Shown here in pieces: positions 52,470-61,119 of a stretch of DNA of 64,000 nucleotides (positions within the stretch are counted from its first letter, which is position 1; every line of letters begins with the position of its first letter). Source of the stretch: Methanosuratincola petrocarbonis. Lineage in GTDB: Archaea > Thermoproteota > Methanomethylicia > Methanomethylicales > Methanomethylicaceae. The stretch covers positions 186,001-250,000 of the forward strand of contig CP130488.1 in NCBI GenBank assembly GCA_030522375.1. Reading direction: 5' to 3'. Under the pieces are notes generated by a model. The model saw nothing but the letters and a program-made list of their open reading frames with translations. It was not told the origin of the DNA and searched no databases. Both the position numbers and the translations under genes were made by a program.

Positions 52470-53489
52470 TCAGCAGATCCTAGGGGTCGGCTCTCCCAGA
52501 GGGGGGTTTATTATCCTCTTTCCTCCCGCCGAGGTCTCCATTATCACATAGCCTGGCCTCTCGCTACGCACAGTTCCGATTATCGCCGCATCCTTGCCCT
52601 CAGGCACCCTCCTTATGGCCTGGAGCACATCCTCCGCGCTTTCACTGCTGACGCCTATTATGGCCCTCCCCTCGCAGGTTAGCTCCAATGGATCGAGACC
52701 GAGCATCTCGCAGGCTCCGATGACTTCCTGCCTTATTGGTATGTCCTCCTCCTTGATCCATATGCTAACCCCTGATCTCTCTGCCATTTCGTTGAGGGCC
52801 ATTGCCACACCTCCCCTTGTCGGATCCTTGGCAGCGGTTACCCTCCCTTTCGACATGGCCGCCCACATGACCTCCCAAAGCGGGGCGACATCCGAAATTA
52901 CTGATGTGCTGAAGCTGAGCCCGCTCCTGAGCGAGGCTATTGCGATCCCATGATCCCCTATCGGACCGGTGACGATGATGGCATCGCCCTCGTTGAGCCC
53001 TGAGTCAAGTACCGGCTCGCCCTCGACCACCCCGATCCCAGTCGTCGAGATCACAATCCTGTCCAGCTTCCCCTTGGGCATGACCTTGAAGTCCCCGTGC
53101 ACAATTGCAGTCCCTGTCCGTTCTGCAGTCTCGTTCATCGACCTGACTATTTTTGAAAGGTCCTCGACTGGGTAGCCCTCCTCGACAATCAGCGTGTCCG
53201 TCAATGCGATCGGCCTGGCTCCGATCATTGCCAGGTCGTTTATCGCCCCACATACCGCGAGCTTCCCGATGTCCCCGCCCGGGAAGAATGGGGGATCGAC
53301 GATGTGTCCGTCAGAGGAGACTGCGATCTGGATCCCGCCGTAAGGTATGGTTGCGCCGTCGTCGAACTCGTCAAGCCCAATCCCCCCTCCTACCTTTCTC
53401 CTGCTTATGTTTCCTACTATCACGCTCTTTATGAGCTCGTCCATGAGCTTCCCACCGGCGCCCTGGCTCAGCTGTATCCGGTCCTTCAA
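52470..53489 (-). CDS. hypE: Hydrogenase maturation protein HypE
   Basis: 339 residues; dehydrates the carbamoyl group on its C-terminal Cys to make the cyanide ligand of NiFe hydrogenase. The chain ends in PRIC, the required C-terminus. ATP-binding PurM-like segments (LDEFDDGATI, GDIGKLAVCGAINDLAMIGARP, KDPTRGGVAMALNEMA) are intact. TTG at 53489 has GAGGGG upstream and begins MKDRIQLSQGAGGKLMDELI; TTG at 53519 is less likely. No hydrogenase genes are in the window. Confidence 0.95.
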   Translation of the reverse strand: MKDRIQLSQGAGGKLMDELIKSVIVGNISRRKVGGGIGLDEFDDGATIPYGGIQIAVSSDGHIVDPPFFPGGDIGKLAVCGAINDLAMIGARPIALTDTLIVEEGYPVEDLSKIVRSMNETAERTGTAIVHGDFKVMPKGKLDRIVISTTGIGVVEGEPVLDSGLNEGDAIIVTGPIGDHGIAIASLRSGLSFSTSVISDVAPLWEVMWAAMSKGRVTAAKDPTRGGVAMALNEMAERSGVSIWIKEEDIPIRQEVIGACEMLGLDPLELTCEGRAIIGVSSESAEDVLQAIRRVPEGKDAAIIGTVRSERPGYVIMETSAGGKRIINPPLGEPTPRIC

Positions 53490-53520
53490 AAAAGCTCGCC
53501 CCTCTTTGGTAGACTTCAAA

Positions 53521-53533
53521 AAACTTATATTTG
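53521..53533 (+). promoter_or_regulatory. TATA element for rps8e (shared with divergent hypE)
   Basis: AAACTTATATTTG lies about 45 bases before the rps8e ATG, and the same stretch is the hypE 5' region on the other strand. Confidence 0.55.
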
Positions 53534-53575
53534 TATGCCTTTCTGGTATGGGTGTCTTAAGAATGAGGGATATCG

Positions 53576-53962
53576 ATGAGTTACTATCAGGGCAGGGATA
53601 GGCGAAAGCCCACGGGCGGCACGCTTCACCACTTCAGGGAGAAGCGGAAATTTGAGCTTGGCTCCGCTCCAACCGAGACATCTCTCGGTACTGGCGAAGA
53701 CATAAAGAACGTCTTAAGGAGCTATGGCGGGAACACCAAACTGAGGCTGGACGAGGCAGTTTACGCAAATGTGATAGATCCGAAAACGAGGGTCGCCAAG
53801 AAGGTCAAGATAACCAAGGTGAAGTCCAACCCTTCGAATGTCGATTATTCGCGAAGGGGCGTAATCACTAAGGGCGCCATCATCGAGACCGAGCTGGGGG
53901 AAGCAAGGGTATCCTCGAGGCCCGGTCAGGACGGCGTGCTGAACGCCATCCTCATGAAATGA
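53576..53962 (+). CDS. rps8e: Ribosomal protein S8e
   Basis: 128 residues, small-subunit protein. MSYYQGRDRRKPTGGTLHHFREKRKFELGS and the C-terminal GVITKGAIIETELGEARVSSRPGQDGVLNAILM are characteristic; length matches archaeal S8e. ATG at 53576 has GAGGGA seven bases upstream. It lies between hypE and hypA and converges with hypA. Confidence 0.97.
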   Translation: MSYYQGRDRRKPTGGTLHHFREKRKFELGSAPTETSLGTGEDIKNVLRSYGGNTKLRLDEAVYANVIDPKTRVAKKVKITKVKSNPSNVDYSRRGVITKGAIIETELGEARVSSRPGQDGVLNAILMK

Positions 53963-53971
53963 CCGCCTTCT

Positions 53972-54349
53972 TCAGCCCAGCGCTTCCTTCTTGATGCCTT
54001 TTATTCTCTTCAGAACAAGTTCCTTCCCTCTCTCTAGCTCAACATCCTGACTACCACAGGACGGGCAAACCATACTGTACTCGGAGAGATTCTTCCCCCT
54101 CTTAAGCTCGCTCGAGATTCCGCATTTCAAGCACCTCAGCACCGGCATCCTTCTCCTGATGTAGATGCGGCTCCCATCCGCTATCGTGTTCTGGCTTGCT
54201 ATCCTGATGCAGAACTTGAGCTGCCGGGGATCTATATGTGTCATCTCACCGACTTCAATGTGCATCTCCTTGATCTCCGCTATCCCGTTTTTCTTTGCAA
54301 CGTCTGAGACATATTGAACCAGGCTAGCAGCCAATGAAAACTCGTGCAT
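53972..54349 (-). CDS. hypA: Hydrogenase nickel-insertion protein HypA
   Basis: 125 residues. The N-terminal MHEFSLA supplies the nickel-binding His2/Glu3 and ATG at 54349 follows GTGATCC. The zinc domain has CLKCGISSELKRG...CPSC. Works with HypB (not in the window). Split from hypE by rps8e. Confidence 0.95.
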   Translation of the reverse strand: MHEFSLAASLVQYVSDVAKKNGIAEIKEMHIEVGEMTHIDPRQLKFCIRIASQNTIADGSRIYIRRRMPVLRCLKCGISSELKRGKNLSEYSMVCPSCGSQDVELERGKELVLKRIKGIKKEALG

Positions 54350-54400
54350 GGGGATCACACTTATTAAAAATCCCCATCCTAATATCGTTGTCTTGGTGGT

Positions 54401-54712
54401 ATGGGCTTGGCTAAGAAAGAAGGGCAATTCATCGTTTGGCCCGCATACTTGGACTCTTCTAAGACAAGGTCAAGGGGCAGGATGATCCCGAAAGAGAAAG
54501 CAGTAGAATCTCCCACCGCTGAGGAGATCCTCGAGGCGTGCAGGGACCTGTCTTATGCTGCCCAGCTTGAGAGCGAGAAGAAGTTCCCATCCTCTTGGTG
54601 GGAGCGCTCGGGCAGGGTCTTGATCAACAAGAAGGGGGGCGAGAGAAAGGTCGATCTGTTGGTCCGGATATCCGCCTCTATAGCAAAAAGAAGATCTCTG
54701 AAAAAGAAGTGA
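54401..54712 (+). CDS. srp19: Signal recognition particle protein SRP19
   Basis: 103 residues; binds SRP RNA so that SRP54 can dock. FIVWPAYLDSSKTRSRGRMIPKEKAVESPTAEEIL and the basic tail KRRSLKKK are typical. ATG at 54401 has GGTGGT just upstream. Confidence 0.95.
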   Translation: MGLAKKEGQFIVWPAYLDSSKTRSRGRMIPKEKAVESPTAEEILEACRDLSYAAQLESEKKFPSSWWERSGRVLINKKGGERKVDLLVRISASIAKRRSLKKK

Positions 54713-54754
54713 TGAACTGTTTAAGTTATTTTAAAACTAGGTGATAATTAAAGT

Positions 54755-54768
54755 AAAGGATATAAAAC
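54755..54768 (+). promoter_or_regulatory. TATA element for gar1
   Basis: AAAGGATATAAAAC; a start about 26 bases on puts the transcript start near 54790. This rules out ATG 54773 and supports TTG 54815 as the gar1 start. Confidence 0.6.
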
Positions 54769-54814
54769 ACTAATGGTATATGCTCATGATTATCTTTATC
54801 TCGGAGTTGGTGTC

Positions 54815-55108
54815 TTGAACTACTTGGGCGTCGGCGTCCACATAGGCAAAAGCGGTCTTCTGACAATAAAAGCGAAAACTCCCCCAAGGATCGGTTCTTC
54901 GGTGATACTCAAGGGATTTGGGGTTGTCGGGACTGTCATAGATGTCTTTGGCCCCATAAGCAACCCCTACGTCTCGGTGAAACTCGCAAAGAAGCCTGGT
55001 GCCGAAGTCGCTGGACTTGAGTTCTTTGCAGAGGAACCTCGTCGGAGAAATTTGAGGAGGCGCTCAAAGGGCTATGGAAAGAAATCTGACAGATATTCGA
55101 GAAATTGA
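54815..55108 (+). CDS. gar1: H/ACA RNP protein Gar1
   Basis: 97 residues; part of the H/ACA pseudouridylation particle. MNYLGVGVHIGKSGLL, PPRIGSSVILKGFGVVGTVIDVFGPISNPYVSVKLAKKP is the Gar1 barrel, followed by a basic tail. TTG at 54815 has GGAG...GGTG upstream. Its end overlaps the TFB start by 35 bases. Confidence 0.9.
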   Translation: MNYLGVGVHIGKSGLLTIKAKTPPRIGSSVILKGFGVVGTVIDVFGPISNPYVSVKLAKKPGAEVAGLEFFAEEPRRRNLRRRSKGYGKKSDRYSRN

Positions 55109-56012
55109 CGAGATGACTTGCCCGGAATGTGGGGCAAAGACGCTGGTTAGGGATTACGAGCGGGCTGAGGTAACCTGCAGGGCATGCGGTCTGGTTCTCG
55201 GCGACAAGCTCCTCGACCCCGGTCCGGAATGGAGGGCTTTCGACAGCGACCAGAGGGACAAGCGATCGCGCGCTGGTGCGCCAATTACGCTTACGATACA
55301 CGACAAGGGTCTCTCCACAATGATTGACTGGAGGGACAAGGACAGCTACGGCAAATCCATCACTTCTAAGAAGAGGGCGCAGATCTACCGCCTTAGGAAA
55401 TGGCAGAGGAGGATAAGGGTCTCCGATGCGTCCGAGAGGAATCTGGCTTTTGCCCTCTCCGAGCTGGAGCGGATGGCTTCGCAGCTTGGCCTTTCCAGGA
55501 ACATCAGGGAAGCCTCCGCCCTCCTTTACAGGAGGGCTGTGGAGAGCCAGCTCATCCGGGGGAGATCGATCGAGAGCATGACGGGTGCTGCACTATACGC
55601 ATCCTGCAGGAAGTACAACGTTCCCCTTACCCTCGACGAGATCTCCTCTGTCTCAAGGGCAAGCAAGAAAGAGATAGCAAGGAGTTACAGGTTCGTTTCG
55701 AACGAACTCACGATCAAAGTCCTTCCTACCGATCCCGTCAATTATGTGCCTAGGCTGGTGACAAAGCTTAACCTCGATGGGAGGGTGCAGCAGAAGGCAG
55801 TCGAGATAATCCGTTTCGCGAGCAGCGAGGGGCTGACCTCCGGGCGCGGTCCGACCGGGGTGGCTGCTGCCGCAGTTTATATCTCGAGCGTGCTGCTCGA
55901 GGTGAAGCGGACGCAGAGGGACATCGCAAGCGCCGCAAATGTGACCGAAGTCACGGTCAGGAACCGGTACAAGGAGCTTATCGACAAACTCACACTTGAA
56001 ATCTATTTATAG
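55074..56012 (+). CDS. tfb: Transcription initiation factor TFB
   Basis: 312 residues. Zinc ribbon CPECGAKTLVRDYERAEVTCRACG near the N-terminus, B-finger region, then two cyclin folds with GLSRNIREASALLYRRAVESQLIRGRSIESMTGAALYASCRKYNVP and GLTSGRGPTGVAAAAVYISSVLLE...TVRNRYKEL. Recruits RNA polymerase to TBP-bound promoters. ATG 55074 lies inside the gar1 coding end; the overlap favours coupled translation. Confidence 0.96.
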   Translation: MERNLTDIREIDEMTCPECGAKTLVRDYERAEVTCRACGLVLGDKLLDPGPEWRAFDSDQRDKRSRAGAPITLTIHDKGLSTMIDWRDKDSYGKSITSKKRAQIYRLRKWQRRIRVSDASERNLAFALSELERMASQLGLSRNIREASALLYRRAVESQLIRGRSIESMTGAALYASCRKYNVPLTLDEISSVSRASKKEIARSYRFVSNELTIKVLPTDPVNYVPRLVTKLNLDGRVQQKAVEIIRFASSEGLTSGRGPTGVAAAAVYISSVLLEVKRTQRDIASAANVTEVTVRNRYKELIDKLTLEIYL

Positions 56013-56025
56013 CCTCCTTATCATC

Positions 56026-56035
56026 TTTTTATATG
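56026..56035 (+). promoter_or_regulatory. TATA element before the TFE-beta-like gene
   Basis: TTTTTATATG centred near 56031; about 26 bases later is GTG 56058, consistent with a leaderless message. Confidence 0.5.
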
Positions 56036-56057
56036 CACGGGTTTGGAAGTGTGTTTT

Positions 56058-56456
56058 GTGGAGGAGTTGGAGGAGAAGCTAATCAAGGCACTGCAGAATT
56101 CTGCTGACCGGAGCCTGCTCCAGAGCGATCTCTGGAAGAGCCTGAGCTCCAACAGCCGAGAGGTCTCTAGAGCACTTGCGAGGATGGAGAAGAAGGGGAT
56201 TGTCAAGCGTGAGCTCTTCACTGGGGACAGCCACAAGACCTACCGCGTCACACTGATAAAGAAAGAGCAGAAGGTTCAGATATCTGATATAGTCTGGTGC
56301 TCGTGCTTCACATGCCACGACCTGTCCAGGTGCGGGATGGGCCAGCCCATATCCCCGGAGAACTGCGTCAAGCTGACGATGTCGTTGAGGAACGAGTTCA
56401 TCAAGCACCAAAAGTCAGAGGAGATCAAAAAGGCAGCCTCCTCGGGGAAAGAGTGA
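56058..56456 (+). CDS. TFE-beta-like basal transcription factor (RPC34/RPC39 homologue)
   Basis: 132 residues. An N-terminal winged helix (ALQNSADRSLLQSDLWKSLSSNSREVSRALARMEKKGIVKRELF) is followed by a four-cysteine segment, CxCFTCHDLSRCGMGQPISPENC. This matches the [4Fe-4S] domain of archaeal TFE-beta and of the Pol III subunit RPC39, including the SPENC ending. It would help open promoters with TFE-alpha. GTG 56058 is preferred on promoter spacing; TTG 56043 is the alternative. It lies directly after tfb and two bases before rlmE. Family assignment is from motif recall, not from a search. Confidence 0.8.
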   Translation: MEELEEKLIKALQNSADRSLLQSDLWKSLSSNSREVSRALARMEKKGIVKRELFTGDSHKTYRVTLIKKEQKVQISDIVWCSCFTCHDLSRCGMGQPISPENCVKLTMSLRNEFIKHQKSEEIKKAASSGKE

Positions 56457-56457
56457 G

Positions 56458-57069
56458 ATGCCTGGCAAGGATTCAGTCTTGGGAGATTACTATTACAGGG
56501 AAGCCAAGAGGCAGGGATACCGTTCCAGGTCCGCCCTCAAGCTTTTGGAGATCTGCCAGAGGTTCAGAATAATGAAGCGGGGGGAAGCCGTTCTGGACTT
56601 GGGTGCCGCACCCGGGGGTTGGCTCCAGGTGGCCTGTCGCCTCGTTGGCGAGGAGGGGCTGGTCATCGGGGTCGACATCAGCGAGATAGAGCCTCTGCCG
56701 TTCAAGAACATTGTGATCCTGCGCGGCGATGCCAGGTCAACCGAATTGCAGGAGTCCATTGCAAGGGCATCCGGCGGCATGGTGGACGTGATAACTTCTG
56801 ACATGGCGCCAAAGTTCACCGGCATACACGATGTTGACCATGGAAGGCAGATACTGCTTGCAGGCATTGCCCTCGATTTGGCCGATAAAGTGCTGAGACC
56901 GGGCGGAAAAATGGTCATAAAGGTGCTGATGGGGTCTGATTTCGAGGCTTTCAGGAGGGAAGTGAGAAGCCGCTTTTCGGACGTGAGGATCTTCAAGCCC
57001 AGCGCCTCAAGGGATTCGAGCTCAGAGGTCTACCTAGTCTGCCGTGGTTTCAGGGGAAGCCTGCAGTGA
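56458..57069 (+). CDS. rlmE: FtsJ/RlmE-type rRNA 2'-O-methyltransferase
   Basis: 203 residues. The K-D-K-E tetrad can be seen: Lys in RSRSALKLLE, Asp in TSDMAPKFTG, Lys in GGKMVIKVLMG, Glu in DSSSEVYLV. SAM loop VLDLGAAPGGWLQVA. Methylates a ribose in 23S rRNA. ATG at 56458 follows the TFE-beta-like stop by one base. Confidence 0.94.
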   Translation: MPGKDSVLGDYYYREAKRQGYRSRSALKLLEICQRFRIMKRGEAVLDLGAAPGGWLQVACRLVGEEGLVIGVDISEIEPLPFKNIVILRGDARSTELQESIARASGGMVDVITSDMAPKFTGIHDVDHGRQILLAGIALDLADKVLRPGGKMVIKVLMGSDFEAFRREVRSRFSDVRIFKPSASRDSSSEVYLVCRGFRGSLQ

Positions 57070-57108
57070 CCCCTTGCAATACCCTTCAGATCGGCGCCAA
57101 CAGTTGAG

Positions 57109-57118
57109 CTTTATAAAT
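57109..57118 (+). promoter_or_regulatory. TATA element for nop5-fib
   Basis: CTTTATAAAT; the ATG at 57117 overlaps it and so cannot be the nop5 start. A transcript start near 57139 fits TTG 57153. Confidence 0.6.
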
Positions 57119-57152
57119 GTGCATTGATAAAGATGAGTCTGGTGTGGTTGCT

Positions 57153-58370
57153 TTGAAATGCTATGTTGTCGACAGCTTCGGCGGCTTCTTTGCTTATGAC
57201 GAATCGCTGAAGCTGATCGCCTCGAGGATCTTCGAAAACTCGAACGAGGCATCATCCCAGATGCTCGATCTGGAGAAAAAGGGGTTCTCGCAGGACCTCG
57301 AGGTTCTTGTTCATGACCTTGTCGAAATGGGTTATGACGAGCTGATCTTTGAAGACGAGCTGGAGGCAAAGGCGATTAGGACGCGCTTTGGCATCAAGTC
57401 ACGTTCCGAATCACCAAGCCCTGCTGGCGCCTCTTTCAGGGCGTCCCCTTTGAGCGCATTCCTTTCAGCAGGGAAGAAGCAGTCATTCGTGGAGCGGCTC
57501 CTCAGGGAGACGTCCGATTCTATCGTGAGGACAAAGATAAGGGTGGCCTCCGAGAAGCGGGACAGGTTGGTGGCACAGGCTGTATCCGCGCTTGACGAGA
57601 TCGACAAGAACGTTAACATCACGGTCTCTAGGGTCAGGGAGTGGTACGGGCTGCACTTCCCCGAATTGGACAGCCTGGTTCCGGACCACCGGCAGTACAT
57701 GGAAATAGTGAAGAACTTCGGCAGGCGGAGCAATATCGACCCTGAAGCAGTGTCAAAAGTGGTCCAGGCTGAAAACAAAGGGAAGGCGATATACGAGGCG
57801 GCTATGAAGTCCATGGGTGCGGAAGTTAACGATTACGATCTAAAGCAGATTGTGGACTTGGCAGAAATAAACCTCAAGACATACGAGTCGAGGGACTCGA
57901 TGGAGAAATACATTGACGAAGTCATGAAGGAAATCGCGCCGAATGTGCGAGAGCTGGCTGGAGCGACTCTTGGTGCAAGACTGATCGCACTCGCGGGCAG
58001 CCTCGAAAGCCTCGCCAAGAAGCCGGCCAGCACAATACAAGTGCTCGGGGCGGAAAAAGCCCTCTTCCGGTCACTTAAGACAGGCGCACGGCCGCCGAAG
58101 CACGGCATAATCTTCCAGCACCAGTACCTACACAGCGCAGAGAGGTGGCAGAGGGGGAAGATCGCGAGGGCGCTGGCCGGGAAGCTGTCGATTGCCGCTC
58201 GGGTTGATGCCTTCGGTGGCGAATTCGTTGCTGACAAACTCAAGTCATCGTTGGAGAAGCGGATAGCCGAGATTAAGAAGAAGTACGCCAAGCCGCCTGC
58301 AAAGCCAGCGAAGCAGGAAAGGCCATTTAAGAGGTTCAGAAAGGAGAAGAGGAGGAATAGGCGATGGTGA
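57153..58370 (+). CDS. nop5: C/D box RNP scaffold Nop5 (Nop56/58)
   Basis: 405 residues. N-terminal domain begins MKCYVVDSFGGFFAYDE, typical of Nop5, from TTG 57153 with GGTG seven bases upstream. A coiled-coil region follows (about 130-200), then the Nop domain with GAEKALFRSLKTGARPPKHGIIFQHQYLHSA that clamps L7Ae and C/D RNA, and a Lys/Arg-rich tail. It overlaps fibrillarin by seven bases. Confidence 0.96.
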   Translation: MKCYVVDSFGGFFAYDESLKLIASRIFENSNEASSQMLDLEKKGFSQDLEVLVHDLVEMGYDELIFEDELEAKAIRTRFGIKSRSESPSPAGASFRASPLSAFLSAGKKQSFVERLLRETSDSIVRTKIRVASEKRDRLVAQAVSALDEIDKNVNITVSRVREWYGLHFPELDSLVPDHRQYMEIVKNFGRRSNIDPEAVSKVVQAENKGKAIYEAAMKSMGAEVNDYDLKQIVDLAEINLKTYESRDSMEKYIDEVMKEIAPNVRELAGATLGARLIALAGSLESLAKKPASTIQVLGAEKALFRSLKTGARPPKHGIIFQHQYLHSAERWQRGKIARALAGKLSIAARVDAFGGEFVADKLKSSLEKRIAEIKKKYAKPPAKPAKQERPFKRFRKEKRRNRRW

Positions 58371-59050
58371 ATGTGGTCGAACACCCGAAATTCAAGGGCG
58401 TCTTCTATGTGGAGACCGACACGGGCAGGCAACTTGCCACAGAGAACCTAGTTCCGGGCTCGAAGGTTTACGGCGAGGATCTCTACAGGATCGGCGATAC
58501 CGAGTACAGGGCTTGGAGCCCCTACAGGAGCAAACTCGGTGCAGCAATAGAGAAAGGGATCAGATCCGTGCCAGTGAATCCGGGTTCTAAGGTTCTGTAT
58601 CTAGGTGCTGCTAGCGGAACAACCCCCAGCCATGTATCTGACATTGTGGGCAGCAAGGGCAAAGTATACTGTGTAGAATTTGCCCCCAGGGTGATAAGGG
58701 AGCTCTTAGAGGTCACCAGCAAGAGAGGCAACATGGTGCCCATTCTTGGGGATGCAAGGAACCCGTCTTCCTACAGGTTCTTCCTCGAACTCGTTGATGT
58801 GATATACTGCGATGTTGCCCAACCGGAGCAGGCAAAACTCCTGGCGGACAATTCGGACTATTACCTAAAGAGGGGGGGCAAGGTAATGATCGCGATCAAA
58901 GCAAGGAGCGTGGACGTGACAATGGACCCCTCCCAGGTCTTCAAACAGGAAGTGAAGATCCTCGAAGACAGATCATTCAAGATCCTGGATCTAAAGCATC
59001 TCGAGCCCTACGAAAAGGATCATGCGATGGTGCTCGGAGAGCGACTTTGA
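58364..59050 (+). CDS. flpA: Fibrillarin, C/D box RNA 2'-O-methyltransferase
   Basis: 228 residues. SAM site KVLYLGAASGTTPSHVSDIVG, acidic VYCVEFAPR, GDARNPSSYRF and VDVIYCDVAQPEQ are diagnostic. Works on Nop5/L7Ae/sRNA to methylate rRNA and tRNA riboses. ATG at 58364. Confidence 0.97.
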   Translation: MVNVVEHPKFKGVFYVETDTGRQLATENLVPGSKVYGEDLYRIGDTEYRAWSPYRSKLGAAIEKGIRSVPVNPGSKVLYLGAASGTTPSHVSDIVGSKGKVYCVEFAPRVIRELLEVTSKRGNMVPILGDARNPSSYRFFLELVDVIYCDVAQPEQAKLLADNSDYYLKRGGKVMIAIKARSVDVTMDPSQVFKQEVKILEDRSFKILDLKHLEPYEKDHAMVLGERL

Positions 59051-59052
59051 GT

Positions 59053-59466
59053 ATGCATGAACAGGAGAAAAGCGCAGACAAGCTCCTGTGGGAAGTTGAA
59101 CTAAAGAAGCTGAACGAGTCGCTGCCCAGGGAGAGGAGGAGCGTCTCTGATCTCCTGAGTGAAAGCAGGCCAGCCTACAAGAACCTTGCAGGGGAAACCG
59201 TCTATTTTAACCGAGAAGAGCTGAACGAGTTCGCCAAGGCTGTGCCAAAAGGGAGCTCGAGTCTAGTCCGTCTTCCGATCGTAATCGTCCGCGAGTCTGG
59301 TCTGAAAAAAGGCACATATCTCATAGACGGGAACGAGCGTGAGATCGAGGCAGTAAATCTTTTGCTCGACAGGCCGCCTTACAACAATAAATACCTCTTT
59401 CGACCTGAGGTTTTGGAACTGATTCGACGTTTCCCATCGATCATCACATTCGGTTTCGTCCTATAA
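59053..59466 (+). CDS. DUF61/UPF0216 family protein
   Basis: 137 residues. LNESLPRERRSVSDLLSESRPAYKNLAGETVYFNREEL and the later VRLPIVIVRESGLKKGTYLIDGNEREIEAVN match the archaeal DUF61 family of unknown function. ATG 59053 has GGAGAG upstream; TTG 59047 overlaps the fibrillarin stop. Its position after nop5-fib suggests an RNA-related role. Confidence 0.82.
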   Translation: MHEQEKSADKLLWEVELKKLNESLPRERRSVSDLLSESRPAYKNLAGETVYFNREELNEFAKAVPKGSSSLVRLPIVIVRESGLKKGTYLIDGNEREIEAVNLLLDRPPYNNKYLFRPEVLELIRRFPSIITFGFVL

Positions 59467-59533
59467 TCCCATTCTGGAAGCAGTCCAGAAGCCGCTCAAC
59501 TTTATATCCCTCTTCAATGATAGACTAATTGGA

Positions 59534-60490
59534 ATGGATATGAGGCCGCAGTCTGCGAGTCTTATCGGGAACATCCTGAGGACTCTTGAGGAAGCTGGCT
59601 TTCTCGCTTGTGAGATCACCTCGCGAGACTATTGCATCCAGATTGTGGCCAAGAAAGGCACGACAAAATTGCTGATCAAGAGCTCCGAGAATGTTGATTC
59701 CGAAAGGCGCGAGTCTGCTGAGGATCTGAAGTCACTTGCGGTCGCATTTGACGCCTCACCGTTCATTATCGGTGTGAGGATGCAGAAGGGGGTTATCGAG
59801 GAAGACACGCTCTACGAGAGGTTCGGGGTGAATGTGATGCACCCCAAAACCTTCAGAGATGCGGCGCTTAGGAAGAGGCTCCCCTCTGTATATTCCAAGA
59901 GGGGCGGTCTGTATTTCAAGATAGATGGGCGCACTTTGAAGGCGTGCCGCGAGAAGAAAGGGCTGTCGCTCGGACAGCTCGCCAATTTGATAGGCGTGAG
60001 CAGAAAGGCAATTTACGAATATGAGAGGGATCAGATGGGTGCAACTGTCCAGACTGTCGAGCGCCTCGAGAGGATCTTTGGTAGAAACATGGTTGCAGGT
60101 ATCGATATCTTTGACTGGCACTTGGAAGGGGAGGCGCCTGACAAGAATCCCACAGGGGCGGTGGCAAGGCAGCTCCATTCAAAGCTCAAGAGGATAGGGT
60201 GCCGGGCTTTGGGATTCAGCCATGCCCCAATAGACATCCATGCTAAGAACGTAGGCGTAAGTTTCCTGACTTTCGAGGAACGGATGAATGAAGACCGTCT
60301 CGAGAATAAAATTGAGAACGCAATCGAGGTCGGCAGGGTTTTGGGGACATCCCCCATACTCGTCACCGAGGAGAAGTCTCCCCAAAACAGCGACATCCTT
60401 GTCGTGAAGATAGATGAAATCAAAAAGGTCGAACACATACGGGAATTGGCTAAGCTATTGGGCGTCGAGATCGCAGATCAGGATAACTGA
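59534..60490 (+). CDS. HTH regulator of the COG1395 family
   Basis: 318 residues. The N-terminal 110 residues are a nuclease-like fold without obvious active site (QIVAKKGTTKLLIKSSENVD). An XRE helix-turn-helix at about 130-180 reads LKACREKKGLSLGQLANLIGVSRKAIYEYERDQMGATVQTVERLERIFG. It is the typical archaeal putative transcriptional regulator of this family; target unknown. ATG at 59534. Its end overlaps the RNase HII gene by 13 bases, convergently. Confidence 0.88.
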   Translation: MDMRPQSASLIGNILRTLEEAGFLACEITSRDYCIQIVAKKGTTKLLIKSSENVDSERRESAEDLKSLAVAFDASPFIIGVRMQKGVIEEDTLYERFGVNVMHPKTFRDAALRKRLPSVYSKRGGLYFKIDGRTLKACREKKGLSLGQLANLIGVSRKAIYEYERDQMGATVQTVERLERIFGRNMVAGIDIFDWHLEGEAPDKNPTGAVARQLHSKLKRIGCRALGFSHAPIDIHAKNVGVSFLTFEERMNEDRLENKIENAIEVGRVLGTSPILVTEEKSPQNSDILVVKIDEIKKVEHIRELAKLLGVEIADQDN

Positions 60491-61119
60491 AGCCCTTTCA
60501 AACCTGCCACTGTTTTCCATGATGCCCTGATTATCGGTGGGCACTTGCCTTCTAAAAGAGCCCTGCTGACGAATGCCCTTGTTTTTGGGTCACTCGGGTA
60601 TCCTGATCCGAAATCCCCGTACTCCCTTCTCAGTTCGCCTATTGCCCTGTCCCTCGTTGTCTTTGCCACTATCGATGCTGCAGCCACAGCTGGGAACCTG
60701 TCCTCAGCGTGGTGAACCGATCGTATTGTCCGGGCAATACCTGAAAGCCTCATGATCTCCATACCGAACCTCTCCTCATCTACGTCCACGCTCCCCAGGT
60801 GGACCTCGTCAGGCAAAGATCTTCTGATAATCCCTGCCATTTCTTCTGCCTCTATCTGATTAAGATTCTTTGTTTTCCTCATCTCATCGATCTCAGCAGC
60901 GCTGATTACCCTAACATAACTGCCTTCTGCCATCTCGAGGATCTTTTCCAGCAGCCTCTCCCTGTCCCTAGGGGTGAGCCTCTTCGAGTCCTTCACACCG
61001 ATGCTGATCAACCCAGGTATTTTTTTAGCCTCGAATATGACGCCTGCAATCACCATGGGTCCAATAACTGGTCCCCTTCCTGCCTCATCGATCCCGAGGA
61101 CCCTCATTGCCGAATGCAT
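60478..61119 (-). CDS. rnhB: Ribonuclease HII
   Basis: 213 residues; removes ribonucleotides and RNA primers from DNA. Catalytic residues are in LGIDEAGRGPVIGPMV (Asp, Glu), VDVDEERFG (Asp) and HAEDRFPAVAAASIVAKTTRD (Asp). ATG 61119 has GAGGAG eight bases upstream; ATG 61107 is possible. Confidence 0.95.
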   Translation of the reverse strand: MHSAMRVLGIDEAGRGPVIGPMVIAGVIFEAKKIPGLISIGVKDSKRLTPRDRERLLEKILEMAEGSYVRVISAAEIDEMRKTKNLNQIEAEEMAGIIRRSLPDEVHLGSVDVDEERFGMEIMRLSGIARTIRSVHHAEDRFPAVAAASIVAKTTRDRAIGELRREYGDFGSGYPSDPKTRAFVSRALLEGKCPPIIRASWKTVAGLKGLQLS

